Assembly (NCBI GenBank): GCA_030620095.1 | Contig: JAUTXW010000204.1 | Coordinates: forward strand, 744,001 to 808,000 | Origin: Kuschelorhynchus macadamiae | Lineage: Eukaryota > Arthropoda > Insecta > Coleoptera > Curculionidae | Direction of reading: 5' to 3' | Length of the DNA stretch: 64,000 nt | In this document: one piece after another, positions 40,045-51,310 of the stretch | Position numbering within the stretch: the stretch's first letter is position 1 | Layout: each line of letters begins with the position of its first letter | Position numbers and translations under genes: made by a program | The notes under the pieces: generated by a model | What the model was told of the DNA's origin: nothing | Seen by the model: only the letters and a program-made list of their open reading frames with translations | The model's database searches: none

Positions 40045-40534
40045 TAGTTTAAATTTTCCGACTGGCCCGTTTGAAAATTTGCTACCGTTATTTGGGGAAA
40101 TATTTTCAAAAAGTCAACGACTTAAAAATGAGCTTGGTCTTATTTTTGCCAATGAGAGTAATTCGAATATATCGCTACAAGAGCAAGGGAAAAAAATTAA
40201 TGAAAATAAATACATTTTTACCGAAGCATATAAATTGTTTTCCCTTATTTTGACAATACCGCCGACAAGTGCTTAGTTCTCTTGGCAATATTTCAATTTA
40301 AAAGGAATTTCTGGAGGAGATTGCTCCATCCATTTTATGAGGATATTATAAATAAATTTGCTGCTATGAAGGATAGGAGAATTGATTTATTATACAAAAT
40401 TTAGGTAAGTCGTAAAGAAATATTCTACCCCCTCCACATATAAAAAAATTCTGGAAAAAAAATTATTGCGATATTTTCTTGCTTCATTTGCAATTCACTT
40501 ACTTTTTCACCCGCGAGCCGCTACTGCGTATATT

Positions 40535-42054
40535 ACCTATGCACCCTTGTGAAAATTTGATTGGTGACACTCCGGAAAAACTCGCCTCCGTTTGCAACCA
40601 TGAGGTCAACGAGGGCTACCAGCTGTGATCGATGCCAACGAAACAAAACCTTCGGAAATCGCGGTGCGAAGCATCGATAGTGTGACGCGGAAATAAGTGA
40701 ACGGTCAACGAGTTTATATGCTTAAAATAATAGAGGGAATTTCCAAATTAAAAAAAAAATTGTTAAAACATTAATTATGTATTATTTTATTTATTTGTTT
40801 CTGTTTGGAAATATTTACTGGGGGTTCGTTGACCATATGACCTAATGAAAGAACCGCCACTGACAATAATATTGAAGAAATTTTGAGAAAAATATTTGAA
40901 GAAATAAAAAATTTAAATGAGAATGAGTACAAAGCAATTATAAAGAACTAGAATTTAAAAAACTAATTTTAGATAAATGTGACGAGGTTAATGGGGGACG
41001 TACGTACAGAGCATTTCATTTAGCTTAGAAATTATAGCTTTTATTTATTTTCTTGTTTATGGTTGCTTATAAGTTTGAATTAGTACCATGTTATTTCCAA
41101 ATTTAGTAAACAGAATTTAAAAACTATCTAAAATGTTTTGTCTTATTTCGTAAATATTTTGTAGAATATTACCATAAAATAAAAATTTCAAGCAGTAAAT
41201 TATCAGTGTCATAACGAAAAATAAATCTTTACCTCCAGGTAGTAGTAGGGTATCTAAAAAGCTAAGCAATTATATCCGAAAAATTGTAGTATTTCGCAAT
41301 AGAAGGTTTTAGTTTCATATTTCGAAAACTGTTAGTTTTTGATACATGTTATATTATACAAAAAATATAGAGAAGTTATCATAAAATTCAAAAACATGTG
41401 GTATATAGTATTAAAAAAAAAACAAAAGTTGGTACTTGCCTTACCTTTTTATGACATTCTGTATACATTAAAATATAAGCAAATAAAAATGCAGATCAAA
41501 TCAAACATTGTTTGGAACATTTTTTTCTAATTTCAAAAATAACCGTTATACTTCCATTTAAAAATTTGTCTGGTTCACCCTGTTCAACCCATTCATCCTT
41601 ACTCGGACTAAACCTATAATATTAATATTATGCAAGTGAGGTTGAACAAATTTCGTACTCTATTAAGTTACCCCCTACTCCCACTTCATCTCAAAACATG
41701 TTTTTTGTGCAAAAGCTATATTTTTTTAAATACACCAAGGCAAATTCCTTCTTTGTTTAATAATTATTTTAGCCAAAAAAGAACAAGATAACTGAATATC
41801 TTTATTTAAAAAAATACTAACATGCTAATTATTATAAAACGTCAAATCGTTATCAATTTCAGTCAAGGACAGGAAATTATAGTACATTTACTTATTTATT
41901 TTGCTCTACTAAAGTGGTTAAACGATTTGATTTTAATTCAGTAACTGTAGAGATAGGGAAACATATCTGCATCTACAAGTTGGAGCTGAATCTGAACTAA
42001 TGAAAATATCGAAAATTATCATTTAAAGGTTAAAGAATCCGCTTACAAGGTATC
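40535..42054. other. Mixed stretch, no firm gene
   Basis: AACCGCCACTG at 40851 is another hAT-type end. After it, 40866-41025 reads as an acidic peptide (Ile-Glu-Glu-Ile-Leu-Arg-Lys-Ile-Phe-Glu-Glu-Ile-Lys) with one frameshift, of unknown origin. TGGTTCACCCTGTTCAA near 41571 resembles a mariner end. Confidence 0.4.
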
Positions 42055-42785
42055 TTATTTTCGGTACTTTTGCGGGGTATCTCCCTTATTTTTAAAGATA
42101 GAGGGTTGCGGTTTTCGCCACAGTGTGCTACTTTTTTTGAGAAATTCAAGATGGCGCCAGTAGAATTTTCAGAGCTCTTTTGATTTTTGAGATACAGGGG
42201 TTTTTGAAAATGTTAATTTACTTTTTTTACAGTAATGGTGCGGTCTACGAAAATTATGAAATGGTGGTTTGATTCATATAATCTAATGAAAGGGAAGCTC
42301 TGAAATTGTATTTACAAAGGTAATGTATTTTGAGCACTATGATTAGGATAATATCTTAGGAGTGCATTTTGTTGATATTGGATATCCAGAGAAAAGACAA
42401 CCTTTCCGAGACATATTTGCCCGCCTTAAATCAAATTTAGTAGAGCACGGGCCATTTATCCAGCCCCAGCCTAAAGCATACACTAAATAAGATAGAGAGA
42501 AAAAAAATAAACGTATTGGGTTATGTCGAAGCGCGCCTTTACCTTCTTGCCAGCAAATAGAGGAAGCAACTGGTGTATCCAAGTCTGATGCTCGAAGAAT
42601 TTTGCATTTTTGTCACTTATATAACTTCCACATAGCTCAACATTTACACCCCACCGATGCCGAGCGCCGAATGTTGTTTTGCCAATGGTATTTGCAACAG
42701 ATTCGTTGTCTGGTCCGATGAATCTTATTTTTAAAGTGCCGGAATTTTTAATCGCCATAAAATTGACCAGCAGAAAATCACTTTA
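42055..42785 (+). pseudogene. mariner-type element fragment with transposase remains
   Basis: CGGTACTTTTGCGGGGTAT at 42061 is related to the ends of the 10175-12378 element. From about 42368 the plus strand reads Tyr-Pro-Glu-Lys-Arg-Gln-Pro-Phe, then Glu-Ala-Thr-Gly-Val-Ser-Lys-Ser and Arg-Arg-Ile-Leu (helix-turn-helix), then His-Pro-Thr-Asp-Ala-Glu-Arg-Arg-Met-Leu-Phe-Cys, and after a frameshift Val-Trp-Ser-Asp-Glu-Ser-Tyr-Phe with the first catalytic Asp near 42715 and Phe-Asn-Arg-His-Lys. A stop follows the Asp block and the rest is lost. The minus-strand open frames here are shadows. Confidence 0.65.
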
Positions 42786-43250
42786 AAAAACTAAATTTAA
42801 TGCGACCCTCAAAAGATATATGTCCAAAGATGTTAAATTGCTAATAAGAAGCAAGCACCGAAAAAATACAATATTTTCTGTAGGGGACAGAAAAACCGAT
42901 ATCTAGATGCCTCAAATATTTGACCAGTTACTGTTTTAGAAAAAACATAAAAGATGATTTTAAATTATATATTTTTTTATTTTATACATATATTATTCCA
43001 TTTCTAAAATATACCAGATGTCAATCGGATAATTGATCAGGCTGTTTCCCCATTGAAAATGTAGTTCAATAAGATGCAAAATGCAATTGAACCTAATAAA
43101 CCACTCCAGAGTCACCAACAGGAGCAAAACCGACATATGTGGTTACCAAGAGAACATCCGAAATCTTCGTCGTACTTAATACTCTATTAACACCGAGCAG
43201 CATATAGCCACCTGTGGCGAAACTCATAACCCAAGAGTAGCAAATCGAAA
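42786..43250. other. Stretch without a recognised gene
   Basis: No supported feature. Confidence 0.4.
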
Positions 43251-43663
43251 GTAGAAAAATATTAACGCGGCAAGAACTAGTATATAGTAGAAAATGGAGT
43301 TTATTTGGGATAACCCCTATAGCAATGAAGTTTGGCTAACTATAGACCCAAATATTAACGCGGCAAGAACTAGTATATAGTAGAAAATGGAGTTTATTTG
43401 AGATAACCCCTATAGCAATGAAATTTAGCTAACTATAGACACGTGTTTGTCTTCATCAGTACAGTCAACTAGTTGAGTGACGAGTATGTGTATTAATTTT
43501 GGCGCTAGTTGTACTCGCCTTAACTAGTTGGCTGTACTGATATAGACCTTAAGTCAGAAACACGTGTCTATAGTTAGCCAAATTTCATTGCTTTAGCGGT
43601 CATCCCAAATTAAACTCCATTTTCTGCTATATATTAGTTCTTGCCGCGTTAATATTTTTCTAC
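43251..43663. mobile_element. Fold-back MITE with duplicated left arm
   Basis: Starts GTAGAAAAATATTAACGCGG and ends with its inverse at 43663. The left arm is present twice in tandem (ATTAACGCGGCAAGAACTAG at 43261 and 43353, 92 bp apart); the right arm (43550-43663) is the inverted copy and carries CTTTAGCGGTCATCCC. No ORF. Fragments of the same family lie at 8156-8275 and 8430-8566. Confidence 0.85.
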
Positions 43664-44970
43664 GTCATTTTATATTAATATTTTCCTTTTGCAAAAAAGT
43701 GCATTTTACTCCTCCCTAATGATATCTAAATACTCTCATAAATTGAGGTTGGCTTGAAATAGTTCATCAAATACTCCGTTATCTGATACTTTTTTATTTT
43801 TCTTACAGATCAACACAAGAACCAGGTATTATCCTCCTAAATTACTTTGTTTAGAGCGTAACGAAGTCTATATCTTTTGTATGCGTCATAGGATCGGGGA
43901 CATTATACTACGCCATGCACAACAAATGATGGTTTGACAAGTGACAGGTAACATTTGTACAGGGGGGTCCGTTTGCATGGGCAGTAACATCACGCTGGCT
44001 AAAAACATCGTTTAAGCTCGGAACGCCGAAGTCATAATTAGTAATAGCACGTGTGCTAGAGAGTAGAATGGGAAACAGCACGCAATCTATAAATGTCCGC
44101 CACCGTCTCAAGAAAAAAGTCATTGCAGTGTATAAAAAGAGCCCAAAGAGCAGACAGAAGCACTAAGAGACTCTCAAATACGAAATAAAAAAATCCACAT
44201 TCGCTTGCCAATGTGTTAAAGAAAATAAGGGTCTTGGGGGTAATAAATTTAGAAAATAATTAGAGCCTTTTGTTGTACAAGACTCACGTTTGCTGCATGT
44301 ATTTATTCGTTTTTCAAGCAATTTCTAGTTTTACTTAAGTTTTTTAAATATTAGTATTTTCTAGAAAAATGAATAAAATTATTTTGATTTTGGCAATCAC
44401 AATTTTGTACTTTTATTATCTTTATTTAAAAAAAAAAGTATTTCTGATCACGCAAATCTTAATAATTCTTCAAGCAAAACCTTTTGTGAAAAATAACTTT
44501 TTCTTATATCTTTTACTTGTTGGCTGATTTGTCCTCTTGTGAACATACTGTTAATTTTCCATGTACGCATCTTATATGAAACCAATTACAAAAAAACCAA
44601 ATACAAGAAAAAACTTTTTACTTTATTTTGTCATATTGGGGCACTATTTAAGCATTATTTAACAAGCATGTAATGTATAGGCCATATTACCTAAGCCAAA
44701 GGTTGTATAATATAGCCGTAATATAAATATTATACAAACAACGGGTATACTTTATGTACGACTATTCGAATTTTGTTTCCATTGTCCGAATTTATTTGTT
44801 AAACACAATAATGACCATTAAAAATGCTGTAAAACTGCGAAATAACTGAAAACGAAAAAAATATGTTTATTTGTCAAAAATATTCACTTTAGTTTCCATA
44901 ATATGTACTACGAAAGTTTATATATAATTATTTACATCAAGGGTGCGCTTTTTGATTATCGCCAGTGCGA
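43664..44970. other. Stretch without a recognised gene
   Basis: One AGCACGTGTGCTAGA motif at 44046 is an inverted match to the repeat at 44975-45122. Confidence 0.4.
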
Positions 44971-44974
44971 TTAT

Positions 44975-45122
44975 GCGAGTGCCATTACTAGCCAATACTT
45001 TAGGACATCAGATTTTCTAGCACGCGTGCTATTACTACGTATGCTGCTAGCATAAGTGCCGTTACTAGCCACGACACGGAAAGTCCGATTTTCTAGCACA
45101 CGTGCTGTTACTGTATATGCGA
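44975..45122. repeat. Two-copy tandem repeat, about 77 bp, with CACGTG-type palindrome
   Basis: Both copies share GTGCC(A/G)TTACTAGCCA, then GATTTTCTAGCAC(G/A)CGTGCT, then TTACT. The core AGCACACGTGCT is a near-palindrome. Confidence 0.7.
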
Positions 45123-45238
45123 CCCGTTTATGTTGGGGCACTTCCTTATCACAAAAAGTATAAGAGATGGAAAGAAAAGATGGATACAAAGGTTAATTAG
45201 GAAAATTCGAAAGTTTAATTTATTTTATTTTTATATAT

Positions 45239-45520
45239 ACAGAGTGCGTCGTTTTTCTTGGGTAGATATCAACTTTCTTATTTTAAACGGAACACCATGT
45301 TTATCGACATTTATCTTCAGAATGTGTTACATTTTTTAACCGGTATAAAAGAAGGTATTTTGGTACTTTTTAAGACTCTGCTTGCCATAAAAATTATTAT
45401 TGTATGTTTTATTTGTTGCCTAATAGTCAACTCTCAAAATAAAAAGAATGACAGATTAGTGTTGTCAAATTTCGCGTATAATTATTTTTCTCAACATTTT
45501 TAAAGGCAACCCCCTGTATA
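45239..45520. repeat. mariner-end-like sequence
   Basis: ACAGAGTGCGTCG at 45240, AACGGAACACCATGT at 45287 and CCCCCTGTATATTA at 45510 resemble degenerate mariner termini. No transposase. Confidence 0.4.
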
Positions 45521-45560
45521 TTATGTTTGATCTATATACAGAACTAAACGACGAGTTTAA

Positions 45561-45908
<348 letters not shown>

Positions 45909-46371
45909 TTATTGACGATTGTCTTCAGCAAATAGTTTTTTTATCTTCAAACGGAATTTCCAAAGATTGTACACGAAATATTATTATCCATAGTATTAAA
46001 ATATTTTATCCAGGTGTAATTACCATTTTCTCTAATCCAGTTTTTGTAATGTGCATTCAATAATTTGGAGCACCATCCTGCTACCAAATTAAATTTGCTC
46101 GTTCTCTTGGAGGCACTTCTCCCTTGTGGAAAACAAGGCGTTGGAGTTTATTTAAAATCTCTAAGTAAAACTGGGAATTTAAATTATGTATAAAACTTCT
46201 GGACCTATATTTAGGGATCCGTAAATGCCGCACTAAACTTTTACAGAAGCTCTTCCTGATCTTGTAACTTCCAGAACTTTTTTTATTTATTCTCCCTGTC
46301 TCATTAATGAGTATTTCAGTTCAGTTCAAATACTATTAGAAAATATATTTCCATAAAAATATTGCAAAAAT

Positions 46372-46656
46372 CTAACCTGGAGTTGCATCACGTTGTTCCA
46401 ATTTATGTACTGGACAATATTTATAAACCTCATATTTGTTTATTTGAAAATTCGTTTGAAGCGTTGTTCTTCTGGCGTCCAAATCCAAAGATGCACACCC
46501 GGTTGAATTTTTAGTACTCTTTTCAAAATACAACAAAATATTAAGTTGTTCGTGATAAGTCAAAACTTGAAAACAAAACAAAAAGAAAATGCGATATAAT
46601 AATCTGTGTAAAACGATTTGTGCGACTATGAGAGTAATCAAAAATAAAAGATGCAT
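46372..46656 (-). CDS. Possible small secreted-protein exon, unknown
   Basis: I do not recognise this protein. A 94-residue minus-strand frame from an ATG at 46656 begins with a hydrophobic stretch of about 30 residues (Met-His-Leu-Leu-Phe-Leu-Ile-Thr-Leu) that could be a signal peptide, followed by a less hydrophobic part with Asn-Ser-Thr (possible glycosylation site), Cys-Ala-Ser-Leu-Asp-Leu-Asp-Ala-Arg-Arg and Tyr-Cys-Pro-Val-His. A donor-like GTTAGA follows at 46376. Alternatively, the part from 46565 is an internal exon: a pyrimidine-rich acceptor ending TTTTCAAG lies just upstream, giving 189 bp (phase 1 at both ends), as in many extracellular modules. No promoter or partner exon is identified. 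Confidence 0.3.
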   Translation of the reverse strand: MHLLFLITLIVAQIVLHRLLYRIFFLFCFQVLTYHEQLNILLYFEKSTKNSTGCASLDLDARRTTLQTNFQINKYEVYKYCPVHKLEQRDATPG

Positions 46657-48499
46657 TCAAGGCTAATTTCGATGAATACGTCAATATATGTGCCGCAATA
46701 CAAATACTAGGTTCAGTGTTTCTTAAACAGAGTTTAAGTTGCCAGCGTCACGTAATCCTAAATAATATTCAACCCCTTATTAACTATTGAGTGCCTCCTA
46801 GGAGACAAGCAAATTTAATTTGAAAGCAAAATTGTGCTCCCTATCAGAAATGAAGAAAAAGCAAACCATATGACAACACAATACAGATAATAGTAATGGG
46901 GTACTGTTAAAGATTTAGTTCGCAAACACACCCCATGAACAATGCAAAAAATTGTAAATCACTATGTTTGAAAATCTCATTTAGGGTTAAAAAATATTTA
47001 CTGAAGATAATCATCTATAAGACTGAAACGGTGCCTCGCAGACCAATGTTGTTAAGTATCGTTGGACTCTTCGTTTAGATCTCTATTTAGATCTGACATA
47101 ATATACAGAAGGTTGCATTTGAATATGCTGAGAAAAATAACTATACGCGAAATTTGGCAACACTATATTTTTTTTATTTTATGAGTTGGGTACTAGGCAG
47201 TAAATAAAAACTAATAAATACATTAAATGTACCAATCTAAAATAAAAAAAAAACATGATACATTTATACAAATGCAAAACGTCGCATCACAGAAGCAACA
47301 AATTATATATGATTAAAAGTGTGGTGAAAAACACTATATGAATTCGTGTAAATATACGGGGTGCCTTATTTAAAATAAGGAAGTTGGTATCTGCCCACAA
47401 AAAAACGATGTAGCCTCTATATATAAAAATAAAATAAATTAAACACTCAAACTACCCAATTAACTTTCGTATTCAAGTTTTCGCTCCATCTCGTATACTT
47501 TCTGAGATAAGGTAGTATCCGAAGATAAACGGGTCACTATGTGTATAATATTAATTAAAAATTAGAGATAACGAAGTAAGTCTAATTATAGTAAACGGCA
47601 GTCAAATAAGTCGGGTCTGACGTCATGTAAAAATCTGAGTTAAATCGAAAAAAGCGGTGTTCCTCAAAATGTATACATGGGAAAAATAAAAAATGGCCGA
47701 TTAACACCTGGTTTAAAAGTTTTACCTTTCAAGTCAGGTTAAGTTTTATTTGTCAAGTTAGATTTGGGTACGTTCAGAATTTTAAAAAAATATATTTATG
47801 CTGTTTATTAAAAAAAACTTTAATTGCTAAAATATTATATATCTGATAATAAGAGAGCCCAAAGGGTTGTAAGCTCTAAAATTTGGTCAAATAATAAATT
47901 CGTATTAACTGTACGAATTATTTTGATTTGAATCCAAATTTCCAATATTAAAAAACTTACAGCCAAAATTGTCTTATAAAATTTATATATTTTTTGTCTA
48001 CAGTCAACTTTTGTCAAAATGCAAAAATCTTGACACTAATAAAATAGATTATTTTACCTGAAATAAAAAAAAAGGAGTTTATTCAAATAAATATTTGATT
48101 GCGATACGCGAAACAAATACCCATTTCAATATTGAGCAAGATTTATTTTAGAATATGTGTTTGGCCTAAATAAATAATTACTTAATTGTAATAAAATAAG
48201 ATATAAACAAATACATCGTTTATTTGGCTGAAATAAACATGTATTAAACGCAATTAACCTAGTAGCTATACAACGTTCTGTTAAAGGAAAAGGTGCAACA
48301 CTAAATTGTAAATATGCGACACTTAAAAGAGAAAACTACAAAATACAGGATTTAATTAAAATCAGAAGCACAAAAGGCTTTGTCTAAGATTCGGGAAACA
48401 TTAAACAGACTTAATACCACAGTAAAAATAATAAGGATTTATTAGGACATCTAACAGTTTTTCTCGATCCCACCACTCCATAATTATTTTTTTTGGTAT
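46657..48499. other. Stretch without a recognised gene
   Basis: AT-rich, no supported feature. Confidence 0.4.
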
Positions 48500-49200
48500 G
48501 TTCTTCCTCCTTTTTCCAATTGTCCTCTGATATATGATCTTAAGAGTCTTGCCTTACCTTTAAAATTTCTGATGAAAGTCCTGCGATAACATGCTTTTCA
48601 TAATAAGATTTTGCGCGTATTGGCTCGATGACATTAAATTGACAATGGTAAGGAGGCGTAAATCTTTTGTGTTTTTAAAGATTTTGCTATTGAAAGCAGT
48701 TCTGCTTTTAATAAATTTGAAGCGGGATTTTGATTTTTTTGTTAATAACCGCTGAAAAATGTGACTTTTTTCCACGATGAAATTGGTTGTTTGTTTAACA
48801 TTCTAGAACGATATGATGCATTGTCCAAAACGATTAATGAGGGTCTGTCTAAATTTAGAATAAGCATTTCCTTTAGCCACTTTTCAAAAGATTCATTATT
48901 CATGCTGTCGTGTTAATCAGCAATTTTCGATGTGGGTGAAAATATTAGGTTGGCCCCAGAAACAAATCCACTAGATAAACCAACATTCAACACAATAAAT
49001 CTTTTTCCCGAACCACAACTTTTTTTTCTTTTAACTGATTTAGCCGAATATACGGTTCTTATGTTCAACTTTAGCGCTTCTGATACTGTTTTTCTGGCTT
49101 CTCTTTGCTTTTCTTCAAAACTAAATTTAGCACCATTTTCTTTGTTTTTGGATTTAAAAAAACCCCAAAACGTGTTTTGTTTTCCATTTTACTTCAGATT
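48500..49200 (-). pseudogene. DDE transposase relic (IS630/Tc1-related, DDE_3-like)
   Basis: Down the minus strand one reads a helix-turn-helix-like Glu-Ala-Leu-Lys-Leu-Asn-Ile-Arg-Thr-Val-Tyr, then Gly-Lys-Arg-Phe-Ile-Val-Leu-Asn-Val-Gly, then Gly-Phe-Val-Ser-Gly-Ala-Asn, then His-Asp-Ser-Met-Asn-Asn-Glu-Ser-Phe-Glu-Lys-Trp, then Ser-Leu-Ile-Val-Leu-Asp-Asn-Ala-Ser-Tyr and Ser-Ser-Trp-Lys-Lys. These are the successive blocks of a DDE endonuclease family common in arthropod and nematode genomes, including the (Met/Leu)-Asp-Asn-Ala catalytic block. A stop precedes His-Asp-Ser-Met-Asn and frameshifts occur near 48750. The Asn-Pro-Ile-Glu block is missing. Confidence 0.7.
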
Positions 49201-51050
49201 TTACCGTAAAGTTTTTTGTCACTGACAATTCTCCTAGAAAATGTGACAACCGAGGTGACAACCATTCGGTTAAATCTACGGAGGTGAGTAAACCAAACAG
49301 TTGAGTTTTAAATAAAATTATCTCAAAAATTATTCCATTGATATAATTATTGTATTATAGTAAATTAGAACAAAATAAGCTAAACTTGAGGCAATTATTA
49401 TTTTTAAACAAATATTTTTTCGGGGTACCTAGTTATATATTTAGTAATTAGGTAATCACATTTTTACTTTGATGTTTTAAACATATTTTGAATTTTATGT
49501 TTAACAATTCTAAATCAACCTTTGTCTTAGTAGATATAAAATGCAAATGTTTGATAGTCACTGGAACTGGATTTGACTCTCTTTCTCAGCAAATAAAAAG
49601 ATATAAGACCTTTTCACTTTTCCTAGGGTCTACTTAATTTTTTAAACTAGATACATAGGCTTGGCGAAAATAACACTAGAAATGTTTGTCTCTGATAAAA
49701 CGATACACTCAACTTATTAGACTGCCGTCGACTTTACTGGGTAGTGGCATCGTTTTATCGCTACTTTACCGAACCTTTACTCCGGAACTAGTGATCGATC
49801 ATATCACTTGTCAGTTGTCATTGTCTAAGCTAAATCTGATACGTTGATGTGATCGTTCATCGGTTCAAGTGGTACCTGTCGATCGTTATCATCTCAGCGT
49901 AACGCTCTGCGCACTCGGCTGTCATGTTTTCTGGTCCGTTTAAATTAAAAAAAAAGAGCCGATAAAGATCGGCCGCTGGATACATGTACTCTCTGCGTGC
50001 TTCCAGCATTCATCACTCACTACATTTATTATTTAACGGAAATTATCAATTTATTTTACTGAAAACTTATTTTGGCTTAACAAATTAGGCTGCGCAGCTG
50101 TCTCTCAATAAAGCTAGAGTAGAAAAATTGTTAGTAACTAACTAAAGTTCATACCACTAGTTACCTCAATTAAACAAAACTCGAACAAAGGTGAATTTGT
50201 GACCAATTAAAATTAAAAGGCGATGTTCTTAAGTTTAAATGAGATTTGAAACTTGTTTTGAAATCTTTTCACAGAAACGCATAATTGGCGGCCTTCCCTC
50301 CGGGCAGCTCGGCTAATCAGTTTCTCGGTCTTGTGTTTGCGAAGTTTGTGTGTAAAGTGAAAGAAATTTTCATTTTAGACTCTAAAAGCTGTTTTATATT
50401 TTTAACTGAAGTTTCCGTTCCATGTATTATAAACTATAAAGTAAAATAATATTACTTTATGGCACAACATATTGTGAAACCTTTTATTTTTGATTTCAAA
50501 CAATAAACTTCAATTAGCCTGATCAAATGGTAGTCAAAATTCATACCCCTTTTATGACAGAAATTTGTATGTTGTAATATATTTTAGATAATCATAAACA
50601 AAGATAAATCTAAGATCGTGCAACCGATTGTTCAAAAATCTGTAGATGGCGCATAAGGGTCGGCCGTGTTTGTGTAGCGTCTCGTCTTAATAGCAGGTAG
50701 CACTGAGAATGACTTGTTCGTCGAAAGCACTCTGATATGATCTTCCTGAATTTTATACACGTTATACAAATAGACTTTCTTGTCTCCTTGAATATTTTAA
50801 GAAATAACAAAAATTCTTTATATAAGTTATATGAAATTGGATCAGTTATAGGAAAGACTCCTCTGAATAAACTAAAATACTACCAAATTTTTTAATTTTC
50901 AAGTATTATCAGGGCATATGATTTTTAGACATAAGCCTCAAAAATTGGGGTAACTTTTGAAGCATTTGCTGATCTATGTACTAAAGGTGAGACGATTGTT
51001 CGATAGGGGATTTAAAGAAAATTTGAAATCAAAGCAGGGTATCCATATCT
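49201..51050. other. Non-repetitive stretch with locally higher GC and CpG
   Basis: 49690-50000, 50280-50345 and 50640-50740 are richer in G+C and CpG than their surroundings and show no transposon motif. TCAGTTTCTCGGTCTTG near 50316 could be an insect initiator (TCAGT). No ORF confirms a gene, so a promoter or 5' exon is only a guess. Confidence 0.25.
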
Positions 51051-51079
51051 ACCGGATTATTGTTTGTTGCTTTTTTTCA

Positions 51080-51310
51080 TTGCCTTTCAACTTTAGACCT
51101 CTATCACTATTGCCTACCCTATCAAAATTAATAGAAAAATTGATGAAAGCACGGATATTATAATTTCTAAGCAAATTTAAAATATTTTGTGAGAATCAAT
51201 TTGAATTTCGACAATCTAAAAGTACCAATGATACAATGTTTTCTTTTTTACATAGCTTGTATTTAAATCCGAATGTTGCGAATGTAGCTTTAAAAATTTT
51301 TCAATAAAAT
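51080..51310 (+). pseudogene. Jockey-type reverse transcriptase fragment A (fingers)
   Basis: The frame reads Phe-Arg-Pro-Leu-Ser-Leu-Leu-Pro-Thr-Leu-Ser-Lys-Leu-Ile-Glu-Lys, then, after a stop at 51160, Asn-Gln-Phe-Glu-Phe-Arg-Gln-Ser-Lys-Ser-Thr-Asn-Asp. These are the first blocks of Jockey/CR1-type reverse transcriptases. The frame is lost before the Asp block. Pieces B-D (53.8-56.2 kb) and the C-terminal part (59.2 kb) follow in the right order on the same strand. Confidence 0.75.

Larger units (their letters stand above)
37621..40276 (+). pseudogene. hAT transposase (ZMYM1/ZBED-like), split by Tc1 and truncated
   Basis: The frame to 38170 contains Phe-Asn-Asp-Ile-Phe-Ser-Ile-Thr-Asp-Ile-Leu and Gln-Lys-Lys-Ser-Leu-Asp-Ile-Asn-Phe-Cys-Ile, typical of the late part of insect hAT-type proteins often annotated as zinc-finger MYM-type 1-like. 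Removing the Tc1 insertion and one TA copy joins it in frame to 40047-40273, which reads Phe-Pro-Thr-Gly-Pro-Phe-Glu-Asn-Leu, then Tyr-Lys-Leu-Phe-Ser-Leu-Ile-Leu, then Pro-Pro-Thr-Ser-Ala before a TAG where the hATC dimerisation motif (Ser-Ser-Glu-Arg-x-Phe-Ser) should continue. The zinc-finger and catalytic N-terminal parts are absent. The frame opens after a TGA at 37615 and no convincing start codon is seen. Not functional. Confidence 0.8.
37185..40526 (+). mobile_element. hAT transposon with 8-bp target duplication, interrupted by Tc1
   Basis: The left end is CAGTGGCGGCT (37185) and the right end, on the minus strand, CAGTAGCGGCT (40526). The flanks are a perfect 8-bp duplication, CGTATATT (37177-37184 and 40527-40534), as hAT elements make. 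Without the inserted Tc1 it would be about 1.47 kb, too short for a full hAT, so it is internally deleted as well. Confidence 0.9.

Noticed and set aside
40849..40861. AACCGCCACTG as the right end of the hAT element
   Set aside because: The flanking 8 bp do not match CGTATATT, whereas the end at 40526 is followed by a perfect copy.
42343..42758. Minus-strand ORFs of 79 and 91 codons
   Set aside because: The plus strand carries recognisable mariner transposase blocks; the minus frames are shadows.
43180..43235. Hammerhead-like GCCACCTGTGGCGAAAC motif
   Set aside because: It has stem II and GAAAC but no CUGANGA in front, so the core is incomplete.
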